64,000 bases of DNA. Origin: Acinetobacter sp. ANC 4558 (GTDB taxonomy: Bacteria; Pseudomonadota; Gammaproteobacteria; Pseudomonadales; Moraxellaceae). Below the pieces are notes generated by a model, which was given only the letters and a program-made list of their open reading frames with translations, was not told where the DNA came from and made no database searches. Positions 47,580 to 57,058 of this stretch are shown here, one piece after another. Made by a program: the position numbers and the translations under genes. The stretch's first letter is position 1. Each line of letters starts with the position of its first letter. Where the stretch lies: positions 62,001-126,000 of the forward strand of contig NZ_NEGH01000001.1 in NCBI RefSeq assembly GCF_002135375.1, in the 5' to 3' direction.

Positions 47580-48797
47580 CTATTTCTCTTGAGTAAATCG
47601 AGCTAATGCACGACCTAAGCGAATGAAGCCTTCTTGAATATCATTTTCAGGTATAATTAATGAGGGTGTAAAACGAACAATATTCGGACCTGCGATAAGA
47701 GCCATAACGCCCTCTTCTGCAGCAAATGTAATTATTTCTTTTGCTCTATTTGCATAGTGTGCATTAAGCACGCAGCCAATTAATAAGCCTTTCCCACGAA
47801 TCTCTTGAAAAACTTGATATTGAGCATTTAATTTTTGAATACTTTCTACAAATAATTTCGATCGGAATAACACACCATCTAAAACATCTTGAGTATTAAT
47901 GACATCAAAAACAGCGCCTGCAACAGCACATGCCAAAGGATTTCCACCATACGTGGTTCCGTGATCACCAAACACAAATTGTTTCCCAAATTGGTCTGTG
48001 GTTAACATCGCACCTATTGGAAAACCACCCCCTAATGCTTTTGCTATTGTTAAAATATCAGGCACAACAGGTGTGTTCATATAGGCATATAAAGACCCTG
48101 TACGCCCCATACCTGTTTGAATTTCATCAAAAATTAATAATACTTTATATTGATCACAAAGTTGTCGTACACCTTTTAAAAATTCAATATCTGCAGGAAT
48201 AACCCCACCTTCACCTTGAATTGGCTCAATAATGACAGCACATGTCTGATCTGAAATGGCTGCTTTAACTGCGGCTAAATCATTGAATGGTAAATGCTCA
48301 ATTCCTTCTGGTAGAGGGGCGAAATCTTGAGAATATTTAGCCTGCCCCCCTGTACTTACCGTAAATAGTGTTCGCCCATGAAATGCATTATTAAAGGCAA
48401 TAATTTTATTTTTATTTGCAATACCCGATTTCAATCCCACTTTGCGTGCAAGTTTTAATGCAGCTTCATTAGCTTCAGCACCAGAGTTACAAAAAAATAC
48501 TTTTTCAGCAAAAGTTGAATCAATGAGTTTTTTTGCCAATCTTAAAGCAGGCTCATTAGTAAACCCATTCGCAACATGCCAAAGTTTTTGACCTTGTTCT
48601 ATGAGTGCATTTACAACAATAGGATGAAGATGCCCTAATGCATTCACTGCAATACCACCAACAAAATCAATGTATTCTCGACCACCTTGATCCCATAATC
48701 GTGAACCTTGCCCACGAACAGGAATCATTGGTGCAGGACTATAAATTGGAATCATATATTGATCAAAATCTTCACGGCTTGGTTGGTATGGGTTCAT
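47580..48797 (-). CDS. astC: Succinylornithine/acetylornithine aminotransferase
   Basis: A 405-residue class III PLP aminotransferase. Motifs: [12 protein letters not shown] near residue 49, [15 protein letters not shown] near 105, [15 protein letters not shown] near 220 (PLP aspartate), with the PLP lysine in [17 protein letters not shown] near 250, and [16 protein letters not shown] near 272. It can act on acetylornithine, but heading astCADBE it serves as succinylornithine transaminase. Promoter must lie in the 48798-49060 gap shared with the divergent AsnC regulator. Confidence 0.92.
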   Translation of the reverse strand: MNPYQPSREDFDQYMIPIYSPAPMIPVRGQGSRLWDQGGREYIDFVGGIAVNALGHLHPIVVNALIEQGQKLWHVANGFTNEPALRLAKKLIDSTFAEKVFFCNSGAEANEAALKLARKVGLKSGIANKNKIIAFNNAFHGRTLFTVSTGGQAKYSQDFAPLPEGIEHLPFNDLAAVKAAISDQTCAVIIEPIQGEGGVIPADIEFLKGVRQLCDQYKVLLIFDEIQTGMGRTGSLYAYMNTPVVPDILTIAKALGGGFPIGAMLTTDQFGKQFVFGDHGTTYGGNPLACAVAGAVFDVINTQDVLDGVLFRSKLFVESIQKLNAQYQVFQEIRGKGLLIGCVLNAHYANRAKEIITFAAEEGVMALIAGPNIVRFTPSLIIPENDIQEGFIRLGRALARFTQEK

Positions 48798-49060
48798 AGC
48801 ATCCTCTCAATGAAATCAAATTGTTATTTCTACAAATGAGAAACGATGCGTCAGATCAGTATTAATTTGAGCAATAAATGAGTTTGATGTTATTAACTAC
48901 TCAAATTTTCTCAATCAGCTATTCTTATTTTTAACCAATAAGAAAACTTTCAAAGTAAATACTTTTTGCACATCTATCCTTTTAAGATGCTCAGTATGGA
49001 AAATAAATTTGGTCTGAAAAAGTTGTTATTTTGATTTAAATCTAATAAATTTTAAGCAAA
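48798..49060. promoter_or_regulatory. Divergent ast operon / Lrp-AsnC regulator promoter region
   Basis: A 263-base AT-rich gap with a perfect 8-bp inverted repeat, TTCTTATT (48922-48929) and AATAAGAA (48937-48944), spaced by 7. This kind of dyad could bind the neighbouring Lrp/AsnC-type regulator. No convincing sigma-54 (GG-N10-GC) promoter was seen, unlike the E. coli ast operon. Confidence 0.4.
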
Positions 49061-49504
49061 ATGATAAATACACATAACAATATGAATGATACGGACACTC
49101 AAATATTAGGGCTACTTCGAGAAAATGCTCGAATTTCCATTACTAATATCGCAATAAAAGTAAAAGTTTCTCGTGCCACAGTACAAAAACGAATTGAACA
49201 CATGGAAAGACATGGAATTATTCATGGCTATACAGTACGAATTTCACCCAATATCGAAAAAAATCTTATTCGTGCTTGGATGTATATTATGGTTGAAGGC
49301 AATAAAACCAGTGCAGTAATTCAAGCTCTACGCCTAGAACCTGCCATATATAAATTGCATACAACAAATGGAAAGTGGGATCTTTTAGTCGAATTAGAAT
49401 CCGATACATTAGAAAATTTTGATCGGACTTTAGATAGAATTAGAACAATTTATGGCATTCATAATACTGAAACAAGTATTTTACTTTCGACCTATAAAGC
49501 TTAA
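49061..49504 (+). CDS. Lrp/AsnC-family regulator, likely of the ast operon
   Basis: A 147-residue regulator. The N-terminal HTH is typical (DTQILGLLRENARISITNIA, then VSRATVQKRIEHMERHGII). The C-terminal RAM domain follows (RAWMYIMVEGNKTS, then KLHTTNGKWDLLVELES). Two ATG starts (49061 and 49082) lack a clear ribosome-binding site. Its divergence from astC suggests it activates the ast genes in response to arginine or a related amino acid. This is a context inference. Confidence 0.88.
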   Translation: MINTHNNMNDTDTQILGLLRENARISITNIAIKVKVSRATVQKRIEHMERHGIIHGYTVRISPNIEKNLIRAWMYIMVEGNKTSAVIQALRLEPAIYKLHTTNGKWDLLVELESDTLENFDRTLDRIRTIYGIHNTETSILLSTYKA

Positions 49505-49651
49505 TCTGATAAAGAATAAATATTTTAACTTTATTTTGGGCTAACACTTTTTAATATAAAAATATAATTCACATAATTTATATTATTAAATCTATGTATT
49601 TAAACCAGACCCTTCTCAAAATAAAATCATTGGTATGAATATTTCATTATT

Positions 49652-50035
49652 TTAAAGACAATATTGCTTTTGAAAGTCGGTAATATTTTTTCCACGCATA
49701 CATTTAAATTCTGTCACGGTATCTAATTGTTGCCAGATATTTTGATGCAACTTAAATCGGTATGTCGTACGAATTGCTGTAATAGAATCATCTAATAAAT
49801 TCGATTGGACTATGGTCACTTGAGCAGCTGTAGGACCTTCCACTTTATTAAAAACTTGCCGAATATCCAGATTACTTAATTCTAATTGGAGTTCTGGATG
49901 TGCTTTAAGTATTTGTTCTAACGGTGTTTTTATCGTGCTTTTTTTAGAGCTTATATTTGAGACCAATGCTTTGGTTGTCACACAACCAGACAATACACTC
50001 AAACTTATTATTATCATCATTATTCTTTTTAGCAT
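49652..50035 (-). CDS. Small lipoprotein of unknown function
   Basis: A 127-residue exported protein. The N terminus MLKRIMMIIISLSVLSGC carries a lipobox with Cys18. The mature part has no domain I recognise. It has two further Cys near the C terminus (CMRGK and QYCL), which may form a disulfide in the periplasm. It is convergent with the AsnC gene. A strong hairpin at 50064 separates it from the FAD dehydrogenase gene upstream. Confidence 0.75.
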   Translation of the reverse strand: MLKRIMMIIISLSVLSGCVTTKALVSNISSKKSTIKTPLEQILKAHPELQLELSNLDIRQVFNKVEGPTAAQVTIVQSNLLDDSITAIRTTYRFKLHQNIWQQLDTVTEFKCMRGKNITDFQKQYCL

Positions 50036-50063
50036 GGCATCCGAATCCTTAACATTTTAAAAT

Positions 50064-50098
50064 AAAAAAGGCATAACAGCTTATGTTATGCCTTTTTT
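50064..50098. terminator. Terminator between the lipoprotein and FAD dehydrogenase genes
   Basis: AAAAAAGGCATAACA and TGTTATGCCTTTTTT form a 15-bp perfect stem with a 5-base loop. On the minus strand it ends the FAD dehydrogenase transcript. Confidence 0.9.
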
Positions 50099-50143
50099 AA
50101 TCACATCGATAGTGATGTTTTAATTCTCATACAATGAACTTTA

Positions 50144-51553
50144 TTATAAATCAAATAATTTACCAGGATTCATAATTCCCTTCGGATCAAATACTGCTTT
50201 CAATGCTTTCATATAGCCAATTTCTTCTTCAGAACGTGTGTAGCCTAAATATGGCTTTTTTGTCATTCCAACACCATGTTCTGCCGAAATTGAACCATCA
50301 TATTTTTCAACAGTTTCAAATACATATTTATTAACATGCTGACACTTATCAAAAAATTCATCTTTCGATAAGTTTTCAGGTTTTAAAATATTTAAGTGTA
50401 AGTTCCCATCACCAATATGACCAAACCAGCAAATTTCAAAGTCTGGATAATTTTCACTAACAATGGAATCAATTTCTTTAATAAATGCTGGAACATGCGT
50501 AATTAATACTGAAATATCATTCTTGTATGGCGTAAATGGTGCAATTGATTCTGAAATATCTTCACGTAAACGCCATAAACTATGCAATTGATCAAGACTT
50601 TGACTCATAACACCATCAAGTACCCAACCTTGTTCCATGCAATGTTCAAAAATCTCCATTGCCGCATCCATAATTGGTTCATATGGTGCTTCAAATTCAA
50701 GTAAAACATAGAATGGACATTCTGTTTCAAATGGACGTTGTACATGACCATGTGCCAATACTTTCTGCATTGATAATTCACCAAAGAATTCAAATGCAGT
50801 TAAATCAATTTTATTTTGAAATGCATGTAATACAGGCATAATTGCATCAAAATCTGGTACACCTAACACCATGACTTGAAGATCATGTGGTTGACGTTCA
50901 AGCTTAATCTCAGCTTCCGTAACCAAACCTAGCGTTCCTTCACCACCAATGAATAAATGTTGAAGTGCATAGCCTGTCGCATTTTTAATCATGCCTTTGT
51001 TTAAACGAAGAATATCACCGTTACCCGTCACTACGGTTAAACCCAGAACCCAATTACGTGTCATTCCGTATTTAATCACTTTGATACCACCTGCATTGGT
51101 ACCAATATTACCGCCAATTTGCGATGAACCAGAAGATGCAAAATCGACTGGATAATACATACCTTGTTCTTCAGCATAGTTTTGTAATTGTTCAGTCACT
51201 ACACCAGCTTGTACACGCACCATACGATCGGCAGGGAAGAATTCTAAAATTTGGTTCATTTTGTCCATACTAATGACAATTTCACCATTTGCGGCAACAG
51301 CTCCCGCAGATAAACCAGTTCGCCCACCACTTGGTGTAATCGCAATATGATATAGATTTGCAAGTTTGACGATTTCTTGAACCTGTTCCGTGCTGGATGG
51401 AAAAACGATGACCGAAGGATTTGGATCAAAGTGCTTAGTATGATCACGTCCCCAATTTTGTAGGCTATCTGCATCTGTTTTAATGCGGTTTTCACCAACA
51501 ATAGCAGTTAGTTGGGCAAGTAGTTCAGGAGCTAAATTAACAGAAGCATTCAT
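50144..51553 (-). CDS. FAD-linked oxidase, D-2-hydroxyglutarate dehydrogenase-like
   Basis: A 469-residue flavoenzyme of the GlcD/D2HGDH family. The PCMH FAD domain has PSGGRTGLSAGAVAANGEIV near residue 77 and SGSSQIGGNIGTNAGGIKVI near 140. The C-terminal cap has CWFGHIGDGNLHLNI near 380 (metal-binding His pair) and SAEHGVGMTKKPYLG near 425. The family oxidises D-2-hydroxyacids. Its divergent placement next to serA favours D-2-hydroxyglutarate, made as a side product by SerA, over glycolate or D-lactate. A large imperfect dyad sits about 57 bases upstream of its start. Confidence 0.86.
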   Translation of the reverse strand: MNASVNLAPELLAQLTAIVGENRIKTDADSLQNWGRDHTKHFDPNPSVIVFPSSTEQVQEIVKLANLYHIAITPSGGRTGLSAGAVAANGEIVISMDKMNQILEFFPADRMVRVQAGVVTEQLQNYAEEQGMYYPVDFASSGSSQIGGNIGTNAGGIKVIKYGMTRNWVLGLTVVTGNGDILRLNKGMIKNATGYALQHLFIGGEGTLGLVTEAEIKLERQPHDLQVMVLGVPDFDAIMPVLHAFQNKIDLTAFEFFGELSMQKVLAHGHVQRPFETECPFYVLLEFEAPYEPIMDAAMEIFEHCMEQGWVLDGVMSQSLDQLHSLWRLREDISESIAPFTPYKNDISVLITHVPAFIKEIDSIVSENYPDFEICWFGHIGDGNLHLNILKPENLSKDEFFDKCQHVNKYVFETVEKYDGSISAEHGVGMTKKPYLGYTRSEEEIGYMKALKAVFDPKGIMNPGKLFDL

Positions 51554-51954
51554 CGTTATGCAGACCTTGCGAATAATAACAAGTGATTTTGGAAGCTTGG
51601 GTGCCTTATTTTTGAATGCTATGGGTTACACCCATAAAATTCAAAATGTAAATATTCAAAAAAATCTGTATGACACAGACTTTTCATCATGCACTGGCTA
51701 TTTACATAGCATTCTACCCTTAAGCGCTCAGGTGATAAAGCATAGAATTGATATTCAATCATCACAGAATGTGTATAAACCTAATTTTTTTTAGATGAAT
51801 TTGACGTTAGAAAAAAATAATTTTCAGGTTTTGTTTGACACTTTTTGATTGCTGTTGAAAAAATATCCTGTCTCATCGTTAGAAACGAAATGCCTATACT
51901 TATTCATTATGTTATTATATCGCCACCAAATTTGGCCTTTGTAGCGGAGCCGTA
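51554..51954. other. Divergent gap between the FAD dehydrogenase and serA
   Basis: About 400 bases with no credible gene. It contains the interrupted dyad at 51610-51646 and TTGACA at 51835-51840, which could be a -35 for serA although no good -10 lies 16-18 bases away. GGAG at 51945-51948 is the serA ribosome-binding site. Confidence 0.5.
51610..51646. promoter_or_regulatory. Large interrupted dyad, operator or leader hairpin
   Basis: TTTTGAAT-gc-TATGGGT-tac-ACCCATA-aa-ATTCAAAA: two 15-base half-sites, all paired except one 2x2 internal loop, with a 3-base centre. It lies 57 bases upstream of the FAD dehydrogenase start. No run of T follows, so it is unlikely to be a terminator. It may be an operator for the divergent pair or an RNA hairpin in the leader. 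Confidence 0.5.
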
Positions 51955-53187
51955 ATGAGCCAACATCTTTCACTTCCTAAAGATAAAATTCGTTTCTTGT
52001 TGTTAGAAGGCGTTCATCAAAATGCTATCGACACCTTGAATGCTGCTGGATATACCAATATCGATTATCGTAAAACTGCGCTTGAAGGTGAAGCGTTGAA
52101 AGAAGCGATAAAAGATGCACATTTTATTGGTATTCGTTCGCGTACTCAGTTGACTGAAGAAATCTTTGAAGCAGCGAATAAACTTATCGCTGTTGGTTGT
52201 TTCTGTATTGGAACAAACCAAGTGAATTTAAATGCTGCCATGACTCGTGGTATTCCAGTATTTAATGCACCCTATTCAAACACTCGTTCAGTTGCTGAAC
52301 TTGTACTCGCTGAAACTATTCTTTTACTTCGCGGCATTCCTGCAAAATCAACTGCATGTCACCGTGGTGGATGGGATAAATCAGCAGTGGGTTCATTTGA
52401 AACACGTGGTAAAACTTTAGGTATTGTGGGTTACGGCTCTATTGGCTCGCAACTATCAGTTTTGGCTGAAAGTCTTGGTATGAATGTGATCTATTATGAT
52501 GCGGTCACTAAACTACCAATGGGAAATGCACGTCAAGTTGGTTCTCTCAATGAATTACTAGCAAATGCTGATGTCGTTACATTGCATGTTCCAGATGTTC
52601 CATCAACACGTAATTTCTTTGGCAAAGAGCAATTTGCACAAATGAAAGCAGGTTCAATTTTCCTGAACGCTGCGCGTGGCACATGTGTCATTATTGAAGA
52701 TCTTGCTGATGCAATTAAATCTGGTCATATTGCTGGTGCTGCAGTGGATGTATTCCCAAAAGAACCTAAAGCAAATGGTGAAGAATTCATTTCTCCGCTA
52801 CGTAACTTAGATAACGTCATTTTAACGCCTCATGTTGGCGGTTCAACCATGGAAGCTCAAGCAAACATTGGTTTAGAAGTGGCTGAAAAGTTCGTTGCTT
52901 ATTCAGATAAAGGGATGACTTTGTCTGCTGTGAATTTCCCTGAAATTGCATTACCATTGACAGAAGGCAAACATCGCTTACTTCACATTCACAAAAATGT
53001 CCCAGGTGTGCTTTCTAAGATCAATAACTTATTCGCTGAACACGGTATTAATATTTCTGGTCAATCTTTAATGACGAAAGACGATATCGGTTACTTAGTT
53101 ATGGATGTCGATGCAACTGCATCTCAAGAAGCATTAGATACACTTCATGAAGTAGAAGGTACTATTCGCGTACGTATCTTGTTTTAA
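51955..53187 (+). CDS. serA: D-3-phosphoglycerate dehydrogenase
   Basis: A 410-residue enzyme of the E. coli type. It has a substrate domain (IRSRTQLTEEIFEAAN), a Rossmann NAD domain with GIVGYGSIGSQLSVLAESLG near residue 155 and the Arg-Glu-His catalytic set (AARGTC near 240, the Glu after KEPKANGEE and HVGGSTMEAQ near 292). It ends in an ACT domain (KNVPGVLSKINNLFAEHGIN) for serine feedback inhibition. It makes 3-phosphohydroxypyruvate from 3-phosphoglycerate and can reduce 2-oxoglutarate to D-2-hydroxyglutarate. ATG 51955 follows GGAG. Confidence 0.95.
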   Translation: MSQHLSLPKDKIRFLLLEGVHQNAIDTLNAAGYTNIDYRKTALEGEALKEAIKDAHFIGIRSRTQLTEEIFEAANKLIAVGCFCIGTNQVNLNAAMTRGIPVFNAPYSNTRSVAELVLAETILLLRGIPAKSTACHRGGWDKSAVGSFETRGKTLGIVGYGSIGSQLSVLAESLGMNVIYYDAVTKLPMGNARQVGSLNELLANADVVTLHVPDVPSTRNFFGKEQFAQMKAGSIFLNAARGTCVIIEDLADAIKSGHIAGAAVDVFPKEPKANGEEFISPLRNLDNVILTPHVGGSTMEAQANIGLEVAEKFVAYSDKGMTLSAVNFPEIALPLTEGKHRLLHIHKNVPGVLSKINNLFAEHGINISGQSLMTKDDIGYLVMDVDATASQEALDTLHEVEGTIRVRILF

Positions 53188-53202
53188 TTTTTCTACATGA
53201 TC

Positions 53203-53234
53203 AAAACCACAGTATTTGTACTGTGGTTTTTTAT
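53203..53234 (+). terminator. Terminator after serA
   Basis: AAAACCACAGTA and TACTGTGGTTTT form a 12-bp perfect stem with a 4-base loop and a T tract. Confidence 0.9.
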
Positions 53235-53294
53235 TTTTAAATCATTAAATTTATACATTCTAATGACCTTTCAAACGTATTTAGTACTTCTCCA

Positions 53295-54182
53295 ATGATT
53301 AAAAGTAAACCACACACCCAAGCACTCATTTTACTTTTCATTGCAATGATCAGTATGCAAGGAAGTGGTTCATTTGCAAAAATACTATTTCAACAATTTC
53401 CAGTGTTAACCGTATCAGCAATGCGGCTATTGATTGGCTCACTGATACTTGCCATCATTTTTAGAATCTGGACGATACAATTTAAACAAATTCACTGGCA
53501 AGCAATTATCAGCTACGGTATCGCATTGGCAGGAATGAATGCTTTGTTCTATTTGTCTATCGAACGGCTTCCTTTAGGCATTGCTGTTTCTTTTGAGTTT
53601 ATTGGACCATTAAGTGTTGCTTTATATTATGCACGACAAAAATTTGATTTTATTTGGGTCGGACTTGCCATTCTTGGTTTAATTTTACTCTTTCCTTTTC
53701 AGCAAGCTGAGCATTCTCTTGATCCACTGGGTATTTTATTTGCAATAAGTGCAGGTGCGTGTTGGGCCTTATATATTGTTTCAGGACAAAAACCCACAGG
53801 AATTTCAGGGAATCATACGGTTTGCGTGGGTATGTTCGTGGGTATGCTATTTATACTTCCTATTGCTATTTTTGCAGGTATGCCAAGCTATGTATGGAAT
53901 CCTGATAATTTAGCAATATTCTTTGGTTTAGCCATTCTCGCCAGTGCCCTGCCTTTTAGTCTAGAAATGTATGCGCTACGTAATTTAAGTCCACTCATTT
54001 TTGGAACATTGACCAGTTTAGAGCCTGCTATTGCTGCTGTTTCTGGTTTTATCTTTTTACACGAACAACTTCTTTGGACACAGTGGCTCGCTTTAAGTAT
54101 TATTATCTGTGCATCCATTGGATGTACGTTCACCACACAGCACGCTAAAAATAAACTCAGTTTTTCCAATAAAAAAGAATAA
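53295..54182 (+). CDS. EamA-family (RhtA-like) exporter, copy 1
   Basis: A 295-residue protein with ten predicted membrane helices and two EamA repeats. ALAGMNALFYLSIERLPLGI and VSFEFIGPLSVALYY near residues 78-110 match the RhtA (threonine/homoserine exporter) branch. The second repeat has FSLEMYALRNLSPLIFGTL near 222 followed by LEPAIAAVSGFIFL. The substrate is unknown. A related gene follows 106 bases downstream in the same direction, so the pair probably came from tandem duplication. Confidence 0.87.
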   Translation: MIKSKPHTQALILLFIAMISMQGSGSFAKILFQQFPVLTVSAMRLLIGSLILAIIFRIWTIQFKQIHWQAIISYGIALAGMNALFYLSIERLPLGIAVSFEFIGPLSVALYYARQKFDFIWVGLAILGLILLFPFQQAEHSLDPLGILFAISAGACWALYIVSGQKPTGISGNHTVCVGMFVGMLFILPIAIFAGMPSYVWNPDNLAIFFGLAILASALPFSLEMYALRNLSPLIFGTLTSLEPAIAAVSGFIFLHEQLLWTQWLALSIIICASIGCTFTTQHAKNKLSFSNKKE

Positions 54183-54288
54183 AATAACGCATATAACATG
54201 ATTAAAATAATTTGCCTAATCACATATATTTCAATGGTATGATGTCCAAAGTTTAATAAAGTGATCATTCACTTTAGTTGAGTATCTT

Positions 54289-55155
54289 ATGCCTAATTCA
54301 CAATTGCTTGCAGTTATTCTCATGATTATCTCCATGAGTTCTTATCAAATTAGTGCATCATATGCTAAACAACTTTTCTATTTTCTAGACCCTCTCTCGG
54401 TAACTATTTTACGGCTATGTTTCGCCACAATTATTGTATGCATCATGTTTCGTTCATGGCGAATATTATCTCGATTATCATTTTTAAAGTGGCGAGATTT
54501 ATTATGCTACAGCGCAGCCTTATGCTGCATGAACGTTCTATTTTATATATCTTTAGGAAAACTACCTCAAGGTATTGCCGTTGGTTTAGAGTTTATTGGT
54601 CCACTTGGACTAGCCTTGTTATTTATTCAAAATAGACGTGATTATATTTGGGTATTTTTTGCGATCCTAGGTATTGGTTTAATGGTACCTTGGAACAATT
54701 TAGACTCAGAAGAGTTTTCTATTTTTGGTGCAGCTTGCGCCTTAGGTGCGGGTTTATGCTGGGCATTCTATATTCACTTTGGTCAAAAGGTGGTCATGCA
54801 AAATATTGGCATGCATGCTTTAACCATTGCAATTGGGCTTTCAGCAATCACATTACTTCCGATTGGTTTATACAATGATGCACCCGCACTTTTAGATACA
54901 AGCTATTGGAAGCAGGCTTTAATTATTGCGATTCTTGCAACAGCAATCCCTTATGCACTTGATCTTAGAGCTTTAAAATATTTAAGTAAAACCAGTTATG
55001 GTACGCTATCTAGCTTGGCACCAGCACTGGCTGCATTGACAGGTTTTATAATGCTTGGTGAAACTATTGGTTTTTGGCAATGGATCGCGTTAATCTGCAT
55101 TATGGTTGCTTCAATCGGTGTCACGTCTCGATCAATTCGCCCAAGTACAACTTAA
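54289..55155 (+). CDS. EamA-family (RhtA-like) exporter, copy 2
   Basis: A 288-residue, ten-helix paralogue of the preceding gene. The same signatures appear at the same spacing: ALCCMNVLFYISLGKLPQGI, GLEFIGPLGLALLF, and YALDLRALKYLSKTSYGTL followed by LAPALAALTGFIML. RhtA-type amino-acid or metabolite export is plausible; the substrate may differ between the two copies. No regulator is linked. It is convergent with the TSUP permease gene. Confidence 0.87.
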   Translation: MPNSQLLAVILMIISMSSYQISASYAKQLFYFLDPLSVTILRLCFATIIVCIMFRSWRILSRLSFLKWRDLLCYSAALCCMNVLFYISLGKLPQGIAVGLEFIGPLGLALLFIQNRRDYIWVFFAILGIGLMVPWNNLDSEEFSIFGAACALGAGLCWAFYIHFGQKVVMQNIGMHALTIAIGLSAITLLPIGLYNDAPALLDTSYWKQALIIAILATAIPYALDLRALKYLSKTSYGTLSSLAPALAALTGFIMLGETIGFWQWIALICIMVASIGVTSRSIRPSTT

Positions 55156-55194
55156 GTCATTCACTCTATTTGATATTTTCAGATCATGTCAATT

Positions 55195-55968
55195 TTAATT
55201 AATGCCCATTATCATTTGATAACTTAAGCGAATAATTAAGACACTGACTAAAATTAAGAATAAAATTCGAATGAACCCACTACCATATTTTAAAGCTGCA
55301 CGTACACCAATCAATGCACCTAAAATATTGGCAACTGCCATACACATACCAACCGTAAATAAAACATGTCCTGTGGGAATAAAAAAACTAAGTGCGGCAA
55401 AATTGGTCATAAAATTAGCAATTTTAGACAATGCTGAAGCATGCAAAAAATCAACTTGTAAGTACCGAATAAAAAAGAAAATAAAAAAACTTCCAGTTCC
55501 CGGACCAAAAATTCCATCATAAAAGCCAATCAGCAAGCTACCCATTGCCGCTAAAATTAGCATTTTTGAGCTGAGTTCTTGCTGCACATGAACTTGCCCA
55601 AATTGTTTTTTTAAAAAGGTGTAAATTGCGATCACAATCAACATAAATAAAACAAAAGGCTTTAAAACTTCTTTTGGAATTAGTGACACACAAGCAGCAC
55701 CAATAAAAGAACTCACAAAAGCACAAATGGCAATCACTGCCATCAATTTCCAACGTAATTTAACCTTTCGAATATATCCCCATGCTGCTGATGCAGTACC
55801 AAAAATCGCTGATAATTTATTGGTACCAAACACAGTTGCAGGTGCAAGTTGTGGCATTGCACCCATGAGCGCTGGAATTTGAATTAAGCCTCCGCCACCT
55901 ACAGCCGCATCAATTGCACCTGCACAAAAAGCAAAAAAAATCAGGCTTAATAAAATCTCTAATTCCAT
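55195..55968 (-). CDS. TSUP-family (TauE/SafE, YfcA-like) permease
   Basis: A 257-residue inner-membrane protein with about eight helices. Residues 17-45 read GAIDAAVGGGGLIQIPALM, the first repeat signature of the TSUP family. The second repeat has GFYDGIFGPGTGSFFIFFFI near residue 145. The family exports or imports sulfur-containing organic anions such as sulfoacetate and sulfite; YfcA members have unknown substrate. The stop of truB lies 34 bases upstream in the same direction, so cotranscription is possible. Confidence 0.85.
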   Translation of the reverse strand: MELEILLSLIFFAFCAGAIDAAVGGGGLIQIPALMGAMPQLAPATVFGTNKLSAIFGTASAAWGYIRKVKLRWKLMAVIAICAFVSSFIGAACVSLIPKEVLKPFVLFMLIVIAIYTFLKKQFGQVHVQQELSSKMLILAAMGSLLIGFYDGIFGPGTGSFFIFFFIRYLQVDFLHASALSKIANFMTNFAALSFFIPTGHVLFTVGMCMAVANILGALIGVRAALKYGSGFIRILFLILVSVLIIRLSYQMIMGIN

Positions 55969-56002
55969 AGAAGATATATCTCAAAACACTTATCAGTCTA
56001 GA

Positions 56003-56908
56003 TTATAAGTTTAACACGCGTTTAGGGACTAAGCGTTTCCGATCTGTGATTTCTGCCAAACCTAAGCATTTTTCACCAGCAAAGACTAAAACTTGCGCGA
56101 CTTGTTCATGGTCAATATTACTTTCCATTCCGCGACTAAAATATTCTGCTCGTCCTTCAGGAACTTGAACTTTTGGAAAGTGATCTATAGGTGAATAGAC
56201 CGACAGTAATAAATTTTCACGTGCTTCTTCTGTTAAACTTTCCAAATATTCAATCGTAAATTCAGGAACAATATCAAAATGACCTGTTTGTGTTCTATGT
56301 AAATAGGTCAAATGTCCTACGGTCCCTAATGCCTTCGCAATATCCTCACCCAATACACGAATATATGTACCTTTTGAACAAGTCACATCTATACTAATAC
56401 TTTCTAGGGTGAACTTAATTAATTCAATCGCATAAATGCAAATTGGTCGCGCTTCTCGCTCAATTTCAATTCCTTTACGCGCCAATTCATACAAGGGACG
56501 CCCATCTTTTTTAAGCGCTGAATACATGGGTGGTATTTGCTGAATATCTCCGACAAATTGTGCTAATACTTGCTTAATTTGATCTTCTGTCAAAGTAGGA
56601 ATAGATTTTTCTAATAATATTTCACCTTCGACATCACCTGTAGTTGTACTGTTTCCTAACTGAATCGTCGTTTGATAACGTTTTGTTGAATCTAATAAAA
56701 AATGTGAAAATTTCGTTGCTTCACCAAAACAAATCGGTAATAAACCTGAAGCTAGCGGATCAAGCGCTCCAGTATGACCAGCTTTTTGTGCACGAAATAA
56801 CCAACGAACTTTTTGCAATGCGGCATTTGAACTAAGCCCCAAAGGCTTATTAAGCAAGAAAACGCCACTGATTGAGCGACGCTGCATTTTCTGGGAAGTT
56901 GATTTCAT
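56003..56908 (-). CDS. truB: tRNA pseudouridine(55) synthase
   Basis: A 301-residue enzyme making pseudouridine 55 in tRNA. Signatures are [20 protein letters not shown] near residue 15, [20 protein letters not shown] near 37 carrying the catalytic Asp (GALDP), and the [17 protein letters not shown] region near 124. The C-terminal part has the PUA-like end ([11 protein letters not shown]). ATG 56908 or ATG 56887 may start it. It is not next to rbfA or infB as in enterobacteria; the TSUP gene follows. Confidence 0.93.
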   Translation of the reverse strand: MKSTSQKMQRRSISGVFLLNKPLGLSSNAALQKVRWLFRAQKAGHTGALDPLASGLLPICFGEATKFSHFLLDSTKRYQTTIQLGNSTTTGDVEGEILLEKSIPTLTEDQIKQVLAQFVGDIQQIPPMYSALKKDGRPLYELARKGIEIEREARPICIYAIELIKFTLESISIDVTCSKGTYIRVLGEDIAKALGTVGHLTYLHRTQTGHFDIVPEFTIEYLESLTEEARENLLLSVYSPIDHFPKVQVPEGRAEYFSRGMESNIDHEQVAQVLVFAGEKCLGLAEITDRKRLVPKRVLNL

Positions 56909-57058
56909 AGATAAAAATAAAAGTAATCAATATTAATTAATATTAATAGTACCAATCTACATAGTAAATTTTCAAATTTTAAATAGAAGCTTATTTTTTT
57001 TATGTTATAAATCGCAAAAACAGACCAATCACAAAAACAATATATGGTGTATTAAAAA

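Noticed and set aside
50605..50793. Second minus-strand frame within the FAD dehydrogenase gene
   Set aside because: It is an out-of-frame shadow of a clear flavoenzyme coding sequence.
51900..51918. ATGTTATTATAT before serA, resembling a Zur box
   Set aside because: Only half of the site matches and there is no second arm; serA is not a zinc gene.
56999..57012. TTATGTTATAAATC upstream of the lipase chaperone
   Set aside because: A half-site only; AT-rich sequence gives such matches by chance.
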